Shown here piece after piece: positions 43,849-53,690 of a DNA stretch of 64,000 bases. Below the pieces are notes generated by a model. The model was not told the DNA's origin, ran no database searches, and worked only from the letters and a program-made list of their open reading frames with translations. Position 1 is the first letter of the stretch; every line of letters starts with the position of its first letter. This stretch comes from Clostridium sp. CF012 (GTDB lineage Bacteria > Bacillota > Clostridia > Clostridiales > Clostridiaceae): positions 62,001-126,000 of the forward strand of contig NZ_JAHLEF010000008.1 in the NCBI RefSeq assembly GCF_018861755.1, in the 5' to 3' direction. Made by a program: the position numbers and the translations under genes.

Positions 43849-44748
43849 TTAATAGAAAATCTCACCATCAAATTCCCTACAACTTGAAAGCCACTTTTCC
43901 GAAGGCGCGTAAGGTATCCTTATTCCAGGCATACTCTCCCCCAATATAACTTTAGGTTTAATCTTACCATGATAGTCACTTCCACCTGACACATAAAGAT
44001 TATGACTTTTGCAATAATCAAGAAGGAAATTTGTTTTATCCATTGTGTGAAGCGAATGATAACATTCAATACCATCAATTGCATTTAATGATACTATTGA
44101 GTTTAGAAATTCTTCATAATTCTCTGAATAATAGACATAAAGATGGGCAAGAAATGCCTTTCCTCCTGCTTTCTTTATTATTTTAGTGATTTCCTGTATT
44201 GATAGATAATTCTTTAATTGGTTTAGATAAAATGGACTGTTTTCATTATTAACACAGGTTCTGTAAAAACCATTAACGCCTTTCCACACGTCTGTAGAAA
44301 AAAGTTTTTCGTTTTCAGGATATTTCTTAAAATTAAAAAATAATACTTGTGTTGCAAAGTATTTGCCACCTGTGATTGAAAGGGTTTTGTCATATTTAAT
44401 ACCTAGATTTTTACAAACATTCATCATTGTTTTTAGATATTGGTTTTCTCTTTCAAGAAATTTTTCTTCTGAAACTATTCCTGTTGCTTCAATAGTTTCA
44501 AGATCTATATCGTATGCTAGTATTTCAATAGGGGTCCCCTTATATGCAACGGAAAATTCGCATCCTGGGATGATTTTACCACTGAAGTAGTTATGTACTT
44601 TTTCTTTTTCAAGCTTTTTATATGCACTTATGGAGTCATGATCTGTAATAGATATATGGCTTAGTCCTGCTTCCTGCGCTTTAGTAAGTATTACTTCTGG
44701 TTCATCTGAACCATCAGAAGATGTCGTATGAAGATGTAAATCTATCAT
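43849..44748 (-). CDS. PHP-domain phosphoesterase
   Basis: A 299-residue PHP protein. Metal ligands are in DLHLHTTSSDGSDEP at the N-terminus, ITDHDS near residue 38, CEFS and FLAHLYVYY, and SGGSDYHGKIKP near the C-terminus. The architecture is that of YciV-like PHP hydrolases (3',5'-nucleoside bisphosphate phosphatases). No polymerase domain is present. GGAGAGGG precedes the ATG. Confidence 0.85.
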   Translation of the reverse strand: MIDLHLHTTSSDGSDEPEVILTKAQEAGLSHISITDHDSISAYKKLEKEKVHNYFSGKIIPGCEFSVAYKGTPIEILAYDIDLETIEATGIVSEEKFLERENQYLKTMMNVCKNLGIKYDKTLSITGGKYFATQVLFFNFKKYPENEKLFSTDVWKGVNGFYRTCVNNENSPFYLNQLKNYLSIQEITKIIKKAGGKAFLAHLYVYYSENYEEFLNSIVSLNAIDGIECYHSLHTMDKTNFLLDYCKSHNLYVSGGSDYHGKIKPKVILGESMPGIRIPYAPSEKWLSSCREFDGEIFY

Positions 44749-44843
44749 TTTAAAATCCCTCTCCTTTTTTTGAGCTAAATGTTCCTTATATTTCGATGTT
44801 AATTTTTAAGAAATATATAAATAAGGATAAATTCCATATACAA

Positions 44844-45743
44844 CTAAACCATTTTATAATTATATTTTTCAAGTATATCAATTGGTAATTCCATTCTAGC
44901 TGTCAATAATGGATTTACTATTTGACATACTCTTAAGTCACCAAGCAAAGATATAAGAAGTCCAACTTCATGTGAATCCATCTTAAGTTCACTGACTAGA
45001 AATTGGTGCATATTGATTACTGCTTGTTTACTTGCTTTGTCTATTGTTGATTCTGTAGATATTGTCATTAACCTATGGTCTGTAATGACAATTGGTAAAG
45101 GAAGTACCTTATTCTTGACTACAGTAACCTTAACAGTTACTTCACCACTTACCTCTAGTCCACAACCTCCAGTTTCTCCATCTCCCATAATTGCGTGTAA
45201 ATCACCCATAGCAAGTAACGCACCGCTTACATTAACCGGAAGATAAACAATTGCACCTTTTGTTATTCTTTTACAATACATGTTACCCCCATGACTACCA
45301 GGTATAAACGTTGAAATTTCTCCATCAGTAGGAGCAACGCCTATTACACCTATCATAGGATTAACCGGTATTTTAATCAACTCGTTAAAAATGGCGAAGT
45401 TATCTTTTATTGGAACTATCTTTATTTTATCTAGTTTGTAAACATCTCCAAGTAAACCCTCACCTGAGTGTACTGTCATTGTGCCGTTATCATCGATTTT
45501 AATATCAATGATTTCAATTTTAAGTATGTCCCCTATTTCAGCATCTTGAACATAGAGCGGACCAGTGGCTGGGTTTATGAATTCACTTTTAACATCACTG
45601 ATAGATTGCGCTTCACTTATAAGTTCATTGTTAAAACAATCAGATGTTTCAAAAATTAAAGTCTCTCCTGATATTATTGATGCTACTGGTTTGTGATCTT
45701 TTGATAATGTAAATACTGATTGTTCTTTGTTAATTTTCTTCAT
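44844..45743 (-). CDS. Acetamidase/formamidase family protein
   Basis: A 299-residue FmdA/AmdA-family amidase. Segments in order are ETSDCFNNEL, NPATGPLYVQDAEIGDIL, MIGVIGVAPTDGE, GSHGGNMYCK and GDLHAIMGDGETGGCGLEV, the conserved region of the family. Hydrolyses formamide, acetamide or another short amide to ammonia and acid. Cytoplasmic. The start at 45743 is followed by KKINKEQSVFTL and has a GGGGTGA ribosome site. Confidence 0.88.
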   Translation of the reverse strand: MKKINKEQSVFTLSKDHKPVASIISGETLIFETSDCFNNELISEAQSISDVKSEFINPATGPLYVQDAEIGDILKIEIIDIKIDDNGTMTVHSGEGLLGDVYKLDKIKIVPIKDNFAIFNELIKIPVNPMIGVIGVAPTDGEISTFIPGSHGGNMYCKRITKGAIVYLPVNVSGALLAMGDLHAIMGDGETGGCGLEVSGEVTVKVTVVKNKVLPLPIVITDHRLMTISTESTIDKASKQAVINMHQFLVSELKMDSHEVGLLISLLGDLRVCQIVNPLLTARMELPIDILEKYNYKMV

Positions 45744-45831
45744 TACTTCACCCCATCGTAAAATTAATTAATATGATAAAAACTTAAAATAAAAACAGCA
45801 AATTTATAATACACCATTATTTTTTACTGTC

Positions 45832-46146
45832 CTAGTATAAATTTTTACTGATTTTAATTTCAATTAATTTTCCAGTTCCATTTTCTGTATAACCTAGTAT
45901 GCCTCTCTTTATATCTACTCCTACTATTTCTGTTATTATTTTTGTTTTTTCTGAGTAATCTAGACTTCCATTTTCATGTTTTTTATAGTAATCCATTTTC
46001 TTATTAAAAAAATTAATCTTATTGCTATGTCTTAAATTATCGCTGTTATTTACGTTAATGTTTTTCATGTCTTTATCTTTTCGTTTAATAAATGTTAATA
46101 CTTCTCCTAGTATATCAAGTATAATTTCAAATATATCATCAACCAT
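45832..46146 (-). CDS. Hypothetical protein
   Basis: A 104-residue protein. It opens with an amphipathic helix (DDIFEIILDILGEVLTF), continues with a Lys/Asn-rich region, and ends with a short beta-rich part (TEIVGVDIKRGILGYTENG). No family is recognised. AGGAGGAAT precedes the ATG, so it is probably expressed. It lies 38 bases after the GNAT gene and may share its transcript. Confidence 0.5.
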   Translation of the reverse strand: MVDDIFEIILDILGEVLTFIKRKDKDMKNINVNNSDNLRHSNKINFFNKKMDYYKKHENGSLDYSEKTKIITEIVGVDIKRGILGYTENGTGKLIEIKISKNLY

Positions 46147-46184
46147 TTATAATTCCTCCTGTTTAATACAAATTTACACAAGGT

Positions 46185-46712
46185 TTAAGTATTTCTTAAG
46201 ACTGTAATAAACCCATCGATTATCTGATGACTTATTTTGAAGCCTTTACTTTGATAGAATTTTAACGCGTTATCGTTTCCATTTGATACAAAGACAAACA
46301 AATCATTTACTGATCTAAACGAATTTAACCATTCCATAGACTTTTCGACCAAAACGGTACCAATGCCAATATTACGATAACCCTCTTTTATATAAAACTG
46401 AGAAAGACAACCTACTTCATCATTTTCTACCGAATCAAGGTCAAAAAAAGTAGCAAATTCATTAGAATATGACTTCTTAAAGGAAATATTGCTATACACA
46501 TATCCAATAAATTCATTATCATCTTTAGCTACCAGTATATAGTTAGCATTAGCATTCTTAACAGATGGAATCATTCTAGTTTCAAAACTCATGCTATCAA
46601 ACAACTCAGAATGGATATAGGATTTAGTTTTTTGATAAGACATTAATTCATTGCATAGATCCTTAATACAAATTATATTATCATTGGAAATAATTTCATA
46701 ATGGATACTCAT
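46185..46712 (-). CDS. GNAT family N-acetyltransferase
   Basis: A 175-residue GNAT. The acetyl-CoA loop is FYIKEGYRNIGIGTVLVEKS and the C-terminal signature ALKFYQSKGFK. The ATG at 46712 has AAAGGAAGAT upstream. The open frame extends to 46775, but that part overlaps the end of the beta-glucosidase gene. It lies close behind that gene, possibly co-transcribed. Substrate unknown. Confidence 0.8.
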   Translation of the reverse strand: MSIHYEIISNDNIICIKDLCNELMSYQKTKSYIHSELFDSMSFETRMIPSVKNANANYILVAKDDNEFIGYVYSNISFKKSYSNEFATFFDLDSVENDEVGCLSQFYIKEGYRNIGIGTVLVEKSMEWLNSFRSVNDLFVFVSNGNDNALKFYQSKGFKISHQIIDGFITVLRNT

Positions 46713-46758
46713 ATTAATCTTCCTTTCTTTTATATCGAGTGTAGCGCACACTGATCTT

Positions 46759-48606
46759 CTAGTATTTAAGTCCATAACCTATGGGGAACAAAATATTATC
46801 TTCTTTAATAGGTAAATTTTTATTGCTTTTAGGCCAGGTGACTGGAAGCTTTCCTTTAAAGTTTGCCTCACCATAGATTACTTTAGCTACTCCTTCTCCT
46901 TCTGAACCTGGGAGCCAGGCTTCAACTAAGGCTGACCACTCCTTTAGATTATCACTGATTATCCTTGGTCTTCCTGATACCATAATTGTTACAATTGGGT
47001 TGTTTAACTTTTTAGCAACATTTAAAGATTTTATATTCCCCTCTAAGGCCATGCCATCACCGAGTCCAAGAGTTCCATCATCGCCCTTTCCTTCAGCATA
47101 GCTTTCCTCTCCTATAACTACAACAGTTACATCTGCCTCCTTAGCTTTTGTTATATCAGTTATTATAGTTCCACCGTTTTCTTTAGCAATCATCTCGAAG
47201 CCTTCCAATATGGTTACTCCAGAGGGTTGTCTTTGATTTCCTTGCCAATCAATGGTCCATCCACCACATTGTATACCTACACTATTTGCAGCAGGACCAG
47301 TTACGAAAATTTTGGAGTTTTTCTTTAAGGGCAATATACCATTATTTTTTAGAAGAACCATAGATTCAGTAACAGCAGTTTCTGCAACTTTTCTATGCTC
47401 TGGGGAATTAAAATTATTCTTAATTAAACTGCTATTACCAAGATTATTTTCGAAAAGTCCTAGGTCAAATTTAACTGTTAATATCCTTGTAACCGCATCA
47501 TCTATTCTTTCCTTTGAGATCTTTCCATCTTCCACACCAGCTTTCAATGCATCATATGTTTCTTTCCACTTGCTTTGCTCCATCATCATATCTATACCAG
47601 CATTTATAGCGATAATAACTTGATCATTAAAATTACTGGCATTTATTTGATGAACTCCTTCCCAATCAGAAATTACAATTCCTTTAAAGCCTAGATCTTC
47701 TTTAAGTATATCGGTTATAAGATGCTTATTACTATGATTTTTAATTCCATTTATACTAGAAAAGGATACCATTACTGATTTTACACCTGACTTTACAGCT
47801 TCTTCGTAGGGTGATAGTTCTTCTTTAAGTAACTTGTCCCCTTCAATTATTGTATTACCTTGATCAATTTTATATCCACTATCACCAGTTCCCCATATTG
47901 TTGCCCCATCAGCGATAAAGTGTTTTGCTGTTGCAGCAATACCATAGGATTGAAGTTGTTTAATGTACACTGAGGATAGGGTTTTTACAAGCTCTGGATT
48001 TTCACTATAGCCCTCATAATATCTACCCCATCTTAAATCCTTAGGTACGGCTACACATGGTCCAAAATTATATGTTATACCTGTAGAGAGCATTTCCTCA
48101 GCAGTTACTGTTGCTATATTTTTCATTAATTCTGTATTATTTGCAGCTCCTAAACCAATGTTGTGTGGAAAAACAACAGCATCCATTACAATATCGTGCC
48201 CATGTACTGCATCTACTCCATATATTATTGGAATACCTAATCTTGTATCAGCTGCACTCTGCTGATATCCTTTAATCATTTCAATCCACCCCTTGGGAGA
48301 ATTATCATTTGGTGTGGAACCTCCTCCACTTAAAATGGAGCCAATATTATATTTTGAAATCTCGCTTGCATCTTTAGAATCCCTTGCAACTTGAATCATC
48401 TGTCCGATTTTTTCATCCATCTGCATTCTACCAATTAAGTCTTTAACTCTTTCCCCTGTTGAATAACTCTTATTCTTATAAATTGCTATTTTTTCTAAAG
48501 TTTCTTTATCAACTTTAGACTTTTTATCAGTATTAGTACATCCTATTGATAATGTACAAGAAATGCTAAGAAATAAACATATTACTAATTTAACTCTTCT
48601 ATTCAT
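46759..48606 (-). CDS. GH3 beta-glucosidase-like lipoprotein
   Basis: A 615-residue exported glycoside hydrolase of family 3. A signal peptide ends in the lipobox TLSIGC (Cys23). The first domain (about residues 50-385) is the (beta/alpha)8 barrel with GVDAVHGHD, AKHFIADG and the nucleophile Asp in GIVISDWEGV. The second (about 420-615) is the alpha/beta sandwich with KIFVTGPAANSVG and WLPGSEGEGVA. It should hydrolyse beta-linked oligosaccharides or N-acetylhexosaminides at the cell surface. Overlaps the upstream extension of the GNAT frame only. Confidence 0.9.
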   Translation of the reverse strand: MNRRVKLVICLFLSISCTLSIGCTNTDKKSKVDKETLEKIAIYKNKSYSTGERVKDLIGRMQMDEKIGQMIQVARDSKDASEISKYNIGSILSGGGSTPNDNSPKGWIEMIKGYQQSAADTRLGIPIIYGVDAVHGHDIVMDAVVFPHNIGLGAANNTELMKNIATVTAEEMLSTGITYNFGPCVAVPKDLRWGRYYEGYSENPELVKTLSSVYIKQLQSYGIAATAKHFIADGATIWGTGDSGYKIDQGNTIIEGDKLLKEELSPYEEAVKSGVKSVMVSFSSINGIKNHSNKHLITDILKEDLGFKGIVISDWEGVHQINASNFNDQVIIAINAGIDMMMEQSKWKETYDALKAGVEDGKISKERIDDAVTRILTVKFDLGLFENNLGNSSLIKNNFNSPEHRKVAETAVTESMVLLKNNGILPLKKNSKIFVTGPAANSVGIQCGGWTIDWQGNQRQPSGVTILEGFEMIAKENGGTIITDITKAKEADVTVVVIGEESYAEGKGDDGTLGLGDGMALEGNIKSLNVAKKLNNPIVTIMVSGRPRIISDNLKEWSALVEAWLPGSEGEGVAKVIYGEANFKGKLPVTWPKSNKNLPIKEDNILFPIGYGLKY

Positions 48607-48902
48607 TTTTTTATCACTCCTATTTAGATTATAATTAATATTTTACAAATTTTGCGATATATCTTCGAACATACAAATGTACCTTAAACCATTAAAAAAT
48701 CATGATTTTTAGAATTTAATATAGAAACTCCCTGTTAAAAACAAAAAAAATACAAAATATATAAAATTTAGGAATATTTATTTATATAAATAATATAACA
48801 TAAAATAATGGAAAAGAAACCGAAATCATTAAATTTATCACAAGTTTTGTAAGAAAATATAATAAGGTTACATTACCCCAAACTTTTATCCTACAAAAAA
48901 AC
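48607..48902. other. 296-base AT-rich gap, no gene seen
   Basis: Contains the upstream region of the GH3 gene (ribosome site AGGAGTG next to the start) and long A/T tracts. No other feature was recognised. Confidence 0.5.
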
Positions 48903-48937
48903 AAAAAAATAACACCGTTTTAAGTCCGGTGTTATTT
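48903..48937 (-). terminator. Terminator of the ornithine fermentation operon
   Basis: AAATAACACCG (48907-48917) pairs perfectly with CGGTGTTATTT (48927-48937). The minus-strand transcript then enters a U-run (A-run at 48903-48909). It lies about 100 bases after the last ord gene. Confidence 0.88.
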
Positions 48938-49039
48938 GCAAATATCTAAATTATAGGGGGAGCCTATTCATTAATAATAGCCCATATATGTGGCATTGAT
49001 ATGACAAATATGATAATAATTTATGAACAACCCCATGAA

Positions 49040-50086
49040 TTATTGTTTGTAATAATTAGCTTGCTCTGCAAAATTATTTTCTATGCTATGAGGGAGTGGC
49101 AAATCCATCATTGTTTTAAGTCCTGATCTGCTAGCAATAACTTGTGGAATCATATTTACAGCTATAGCTATAGTTCCTATCCCACCAGGCGTTTCAGGTT
49201 TTATTTCTAAATGCAGATCTGCATCGCCTTTTATGTCTATATAATCGCCAGTATCCACGCCTTCACTTTCTGGTTGTATTTGTTGCTGCTGTTCTAAAGT
49301 TATAATTGGTTTCCCGTCTTTGGTAGCTATAGCTATATGGTTACACCCAGCTACCATACCTGGTTCCACCTTAGAAAAGGGGGTTTCTCTATGAGTATTT
49401 GATATTATTGGTTCTAGAGTTTCTGTTATCTCGTCATACTCTAGCCCTAATGCTTTTGCAATCATTGGTATAGATTGAGCAGAGCCTACGTGACCAACTA
49501 TTGTGCCGTTTTCAATTCCTGTTTCAAATTCTTCTAGAGCTAAACCTACACCTTGTGTGCTCAGTACAGTTGGACCAAAGGGAGATAAATCACTTATCCT
49601 TTCTGCTCTAACAGAGATTACGCTTTTACAGGTAGCAGATAAGGTAATAATTAATGTATCTAAAACAAATCCTGGATTAACCCCTGTACCTAAAATTGTC
49701 ACATTATTTTCTTTTGCGAGTCTATCCAAATCCATAGATAGTTCTTTTTCAACAATGTAGGGATAAGCCATTTCTTCAGCAATTGTAATACAGTTTTTCC
49801 CACTTTCTACTATTGCTCTTATAGCTGGATATACACCTTTAACAAAAGAATCTATAGCAACAATAACTATGTCCGCTTTTGTTCCACTCATTAAAGTATC
49901 TACATCATCACTAACAAGTACTCCTATATTTTCAATATTTAAAACTTCTCCTAAATCTTTAGCTAATTTTGAAGGATCTTTATCTATGGCACCTACAATT
50001 TCTATCCCCTTCTTAGTAACGATCATTTTACCAATACCAGTCCCCATTGCCCCAAGTCCCCATAGGATAACTTTAATCGTCTCCAT
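49040..50086 (-). CDS. ord: 2,4-diaminopentanoate dehydrogenase paralogue (second copy)
   Basis: A 348-residue NAD(P)-dependent amino dehydrogenase of the Ord family. The Rossmann start is KVILWGLGAMGTGIGKMI. The family blocks TIAEEMAYP, ILGTGVNPGFVLD and KPETPGGIGTIAIAVNMIP are present. It is the last gene of the operon, 2 bases after the other ord copy, with which it is collinear over its whole length but clearly diverged. One copy should oxidise 2,4-diaminopentanoate to 2-amino-4-ketopentanoate plus ammonia. Which one does so, and whether the other acts on a homologue such as a diaminohexanoate, cannot be told from sequence. Confidence 0.88.
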   Translation of the reverse strand: METIKVILWGLGAMGTGIGKMIVTKKGIEIVGAIDKDPSKLAKDLGEVLNIENIGVLVSDDVDTLMSGTKADIVIVAIDSFVKGVYPAIRAIVESGKNCITIAEEMAYPYIVEKELSMDLDRLAKENNVTILGTGVNPGFVLDTLIITLSATCKSVISVRAERISDLSPFGPTVLSTQGVGLALEEFETGIENGTIVGHVGSAQSIPMIAKALGLEYDEITETLEPIISNTHRETPFSKVEPGMVAGCNHIAIATKDGKPIITLEQQQQIQPESEGVDTGDYIDIKGDADLHLEIKPETPGGIGTIAIAVNMIPQVIASRSGLKTMMDLPLPHSIENNFAEQANYYKQ

Positions 50087-50088
50087 TA

Positions 50089-51144
50089 CTATTTTCTTTC
50101 CTTTATTAAATCCCTAACATCTCCAATTATAGCTCGTGGAACTGGTAAATCCAGCATTGTTTTGAGACCTGGTTCTGAATTCATTACTAGAGGAATCATA
50201 TTAACACATATAGCTATTGTAGCAATCCCACCTGGTATTTCTGGTTTTATTTGAAGGTTTAAGTTTGGTACTCCTTTAATTGTTATATAATCTCCAGTTT
50301 CAATATTTTCCATTTCAGGTTTGATTTGTTGAGGATGTTCCATTGTGATAAACAATTTATCTCTAAAATCTGCAAATCCTAATTGTTTACATCCAGCAAC
50401 GTCTCCCGCCTTTACGCTCACAATATCTGTGCTACGCGGAATCGTTGTAAGAATTGGTGATTTTTCTTGTCTAATATTACTTAACTTTATGTTAAAGGCT
50501 TCTTCAAACATTCCAAAGGACTGTAAAAATCCAACGTGTCCATCTATTTTGTTATCAATAACCCCTTGTATAAAGTCTTCTTTTTTAAGTCCTATACCTT
50601 GCTCAACCATAACAGCCTTACCAAAGCAAGCTAGATCATTTACTCTAGTTGCATTTATGCTTTCTACTGTATCAGAAACTCCAGTAAGCATTATAGCAAC
50701 TAAGTCCATTATAAATCCAGGATTTACTCCAGTCCCTAATATTGAAATATTATTTTCTTTAGCAATTCTATCCATTTCATCTGATAATTCTGGGTCTAGT
50801 GCTCTTGGGTAGGACATTTCTTCAGCTGTTGTCACAATATCCATGCCAGCTTCTGCTGCCATTTTTATTAATGGGAATACAATTTTTGTAAAGGAAGCTG
50901 TAGCCATAAGACAAACATCTGCATAACCCTTCTTTATAACATCCTCAGCATCTTTTGTAACTATACAAGAATTATCTTCATTCGCGTCTACTCCTAATAC
51001 CTCATAAAGTTTTTTGCCAACTTTACTAGGATCCATGTCAATAGCGCCTACTATAGTAAAGCCTTTTTTACCCAGTACCATTGAAGCAATACCGCTACCC
51101 ATTACACCTAATCCCCAAACTACTACTCTTATTTTGTTTTTCAT
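50089..51144 (-). CDS. ord: 2,4-diaminopentanoate dehydrogenase
   Basis: A 351-residue Ord-family dehydrogenase. RVVVWGLGVMGSGIASMV is the nucleotide-binding start, and TTAEEMSYP, ILGTGVNPGFIMD and KPEIPGGIATIAICVNMIP are the same family blocks as in the neighbour copy. It oxidatively deaminates 2,4-diaminopentanoate in ornithine fermentation, making NADH or NADPH. It lies 47 bases after orr and 2 bases before its paralogue. AGGAGGAAA precedes the ATG. Confidence 0.9.
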   Translation of the reverse strand: MKNKIRVVVWGLGVMGSGIASMVLGKKGFTIVGAIDMDPSKVGKKLYEVLGVDANEDNSCIVTKDAEDVIKKGYADVCLMATASFTKIVFPLIKMAAEAGMDIVTTAEEMSYPRALDPELSDEMDRIAKENNISILGTGVNPGFIMDLVAIMLTGVSDTVESINATRVNDLACFGKAVMVEQGIGLKKEDFIQGVIDNKIDGHVGFLQSFGMFEEAFNIKLSNIRQEKSPILTTIPRSTDIVSVKAGDVAGCKQLGFADFRDKLFITMEHPQQIKPEMENIETGDYITIKGVPNLNLQIKPEIPGGIATIAICVNMIPLVMNSEPGLKTMLDLPVPRAIIGDVRDLIKERK

Positions 51145-51191
51145 AATATTTTCCTCCTAAACAATTTTTATATTATAGCTATACGATTAAA

Positions 51192-52262
51192 TTAATTTTT
51201 GTAATATTTTTCAACATAAGGAGAAGTCATTGCTGCCATTAAGCACCCATAATCTACATTAAAATCCACTACATCCCCCACTGATAGCTCTTTTTTACAA
51301 TCAGTTATATCTAAAATAAGGTGGTCGCTGCTTGCACCAAAAATACTTATATCAGGATCCACTGGAACTAAACCTTCAAGTCTTATATCCTGTCTTCCTA
51401 CGGCTACAATAGCTCTTTTTCTTATCCCTAGATTTTCAAAATGAGGAATATTGCCAAAAGCGTCCACTCCTATTTTCCCTGTTGGGATTGTTGGTTTATC
51501 CTTTATTTCAACTATTTCACCTTTCAAGATAAAAGCATCTTCATAGCAATTTTCCACGCCTTCTCCATAAGCCGTTTCTCTGCCAAGAAGAATTGATTCA
51601 CCAATTCTAAGCTGAGTAATTTCTTTTGGCATAGTATTATTAATAACCATATAAAGGCTGCTAGAATTTCCTCCTGAAATTAAAGGTAAACTTATATCAA
51701 AGGTTTTTTCTAAGTCCACTTTTAAGGCTATAAGTACGCCTAAATTTTCACTATCAGGAATTACCCCACCATAGCAAGTAACATTGGTGCCTAGTCCAAG
51801 CAAATTAATGTTATCTAATTTTAATATTTCTCCCACAGTGGAAATTGCATCCTGGATTAAGACACCTTCTCTTAAATCCCCAATATCTACCATTAGAATA
51901 ATATTGTGAGTTTTATTTAAATCTTTTGCAGCTACTGATAAGGCCCTAATTGTAGCAAGTTCTGAATTTAAACTTGTATCGCTATACCTAACAATTTCAT
52001 AAGCTTCGCTAATCATTGGAATCCTAATCATCAATTTGGTGCAGTCTAAGTCTTTTGAATTTTTCAAATTTGAAATTCTAGAATCCGCAACACCTTTAAT
52101 TCCAGACTTTAGTATAGCTTCTGTAATGGGCCTTTGAGCGCAGAACACTTTAGTTACCGAGGCAACCTCTATATGCACTTTATTACATAGGTCTAAGATT
52201 GTTTTTGCATTATGTGTTAATTTTCCTAAATCTACGTCCACACAAGGATAAACTTTTTTCAT
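51192..52262 (-). CDS. orr: Ornithine racemase
   Basis: A 356-residue PLP-dependent racemase of the alanine-racemase N-terminal-domain type. CVDVDLGKLTHNAK at the start and the PLP lysine Lys38 in VTKVFCAQ are typical. MVDIGDLREGV and GGNSSSLYM are other conserved elements. It converts L-ornithine to the D-form required by ornithine aminomutase. Its place within the operon, 17 bases after the reactivase gene, supports this choice over alanine racemase, whose C-terminal domain differs. Ribosome site AAAGGAGAG. Confidence 0.92.
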   Translation of the reverse strand: MKKVYPCVDVDLGKLTHNAKTILDLCNKVHIEVASVTKVFCAQRPITEAILKSGIKGVADSRISNLKNSKDLDCTKLMIRIPMISEAYEIVRYSDTSLNSELATIRALSVAAKDLNKTHNIILMVDIGDLREGVLIQDAISTVGEILKLDNINLLGLGTNVTCYGGVIPDSENLGVLIALKVDLEKTFDISLPLISGGNSSSLYMVINNTMPKEITQLRIGESILLGRETAYGEGVENCYEDAFILKGEIVEIKDKPTIPTGKIGVDAFGNIPHFENLGIRKRAIVAVGRQDIRLEGLVPVDPDISIFGASSDHLILDITDCKKELSVGDVVDFNVDYGCLMAAMTSPYVEKYYKN

Positions 52263-52279
52263 ATAGATACTCTCCTTTT

Positions 52280-53665
52280 CTAAACTGGATTGACATTTTC
52301 ATTAATTATCATATCCACTGTTATGCCTAAACTTTGAAGTAATAGTGCTTTGGCAACTTTTTTATTTTCTCTACTTAAAACTCCCGCACAGGCCATAATA
52401 TAGTTTTTGTCTAGGAGCACTTTGGCACCTTTTTTAGGTAGCATTGTAACTTCATCCTTTAAGTATCTAATTCCTAGGAGCATGTCTTCACCTTTAGGAA
52501 GTCTTGTTAATGCACCCCCAGTTCCTATAATATATTTAACCTCAGATAAATCCTTACCATAAGCCACAAAACCGCTTTCCCCATCATATTTCCTTTTTAT
52601 AAATCCTACATGCCTACTTATTGCAACATCAAGTGCTTTTTTAGTTAGCAGGCTACTTGCATTTATATCTTCCACTTCTGTGGGTATTGGCTTTATGTGC
52701 TGAGTTATGTGTTCTTTAGTAAATTCACCTAAATCTCGCAGGTCAAGTAAATCTATTACATTTTTACTGTTAATGAAAACTCCAAGATCTCCTTCTACAG
52801 TTCTTTTAGCCTTTGGTTCAGGATTTACTAGCATATCTAAAACTACAGTACTTCCATCAGTAACAGAATGTACATCTGTGGTAGCACCGCCTACATCAAA
52901 AACTACTAAATCACCTATGATGTCGTATAAAACCTTTGAACTTTCCATAACTGCTCCTGGAGTTGGCATTATGCTTCCGTTTACCATTTCTTTTATTTTA
53001 TTCATTCCAGGTGCTTTTACAATATTCTTTTCAAAAGCTTGTTGTATTATTTTTCTTGCTGGTTCCACATTTAAGGTATCTACCATTGGATAAACGTTAT
53101 CAATCAAATAAAGTTCTTGTCCCTTAAATATATTTTTTATTTCTTCTTGATTTTCGATGTTTCCACAATATACAATAGGAATATTAAATTTTTCAGTGCT
53201 TATAAGTTCTGCATTATAAAGAGCTGTTTCTCTTTCACCATAATCAGTACCTCCAGCAATCATTATCATGTTAGGGTTTATATCATGGATTCTCTTTAAA
53301 TCACTTTTTCTCATCTTGCCAGCAGTAACCATTTTAATGATACCTCCAGCGCCCAGAGCAGCTTCTCTAGCCGCTTTAACAGTCATCTGTTCCATTAGCC
53401 CGTGAACAGTTATTCTGAGCCCACCTGCAGCACTTGAAGTTGCCAGCATTGAGTCCCAGGTAAGTGATTCTCCAATTTGATTTTCTACATCTTTTACTGC
53501 AGTTTTGAGTCCTATAGTTACATCACCGTCTAAAACCGTAGTACAACTTTTACCTTGAAAAGGTATATTTACAACAACGCGGCCCCTATCGTCATAGATG
53601 GCATTAAAAGCTGTAACTAAAGTAGTGGTGCTGCCTATTTCAGCAACTAGATAATCTACCTTCAA
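52280..53665 (-). CDS. MutL/GlmL-like ATPase, probable reactivase of ornithine aminomutase
   Basis: A 461-residue actin-like ATPase of the GlmL/MutL family. The phosphate-1 loop is VAEIGSTTTLVTAF, the phosphate-2 motif VVFDVGGATTDVHSV and the adenosine motif YIIGTGGALTRLP. Family members stand next to B12-dependent mutases, where they are thought to swap damaged cobalamin. Lying between oraE and orr in the same operon, it probably serves OraSE. It is not the DNA mismatch-repair MutL, which shares only the name. Confidence 0.9.
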   Translation of the reverse strand: MKVDYLVAEIGSTTTLVTAFNAIYDDRGRVVVNIPFQGKSCTTVLDGDVTIGLKTAVKDVENQIGESLTWDSMLATSSAAGGLRITVHGLMEQMTVKAAREAALGAGGIIKMVTAGKMRKSDLKRIHDINPNMIMIAGGTDYGERETALYNAELISTEKFNIPIVYCGNIENQEEIKNIFKGQELYLIDNVYPMVDTLNVEPARKIIQQAFEKNIVKAPGMNKIKEMVNGSIMPTPGAVMESSKVLYDIIGDLVVFDVGGATTDVHSVTDGSTVVLDMLVNPEPKAKRTVEGDLGVFINSKNVIDLLDLRDLGEFTKEHITQHIKPIPTEVEDINASSLLTKKALDVAISRHVGFIKRKYDGESGFVAYGKDLSEVKYIIGTGGALTRLPKGEDMLLGIRYLKDEVTMLPKKGAKVLLDKNYIMACAGVLSRENKKVAKALLLQSLGITVDMIINENVNPV

Positions 53666-53690
53666 AAGAATTTCCTCCCTTTTACGCTTC

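Noticed and set aside
52280-53665. DNA mismatch repair MutL
   Set aside because: The name is shared, but the sequence is an actin-like ATPase of the glutamate-mutase-associated MutL/GlmL family, without the GHKL ATPase motifs of mismatch-repair MutL.
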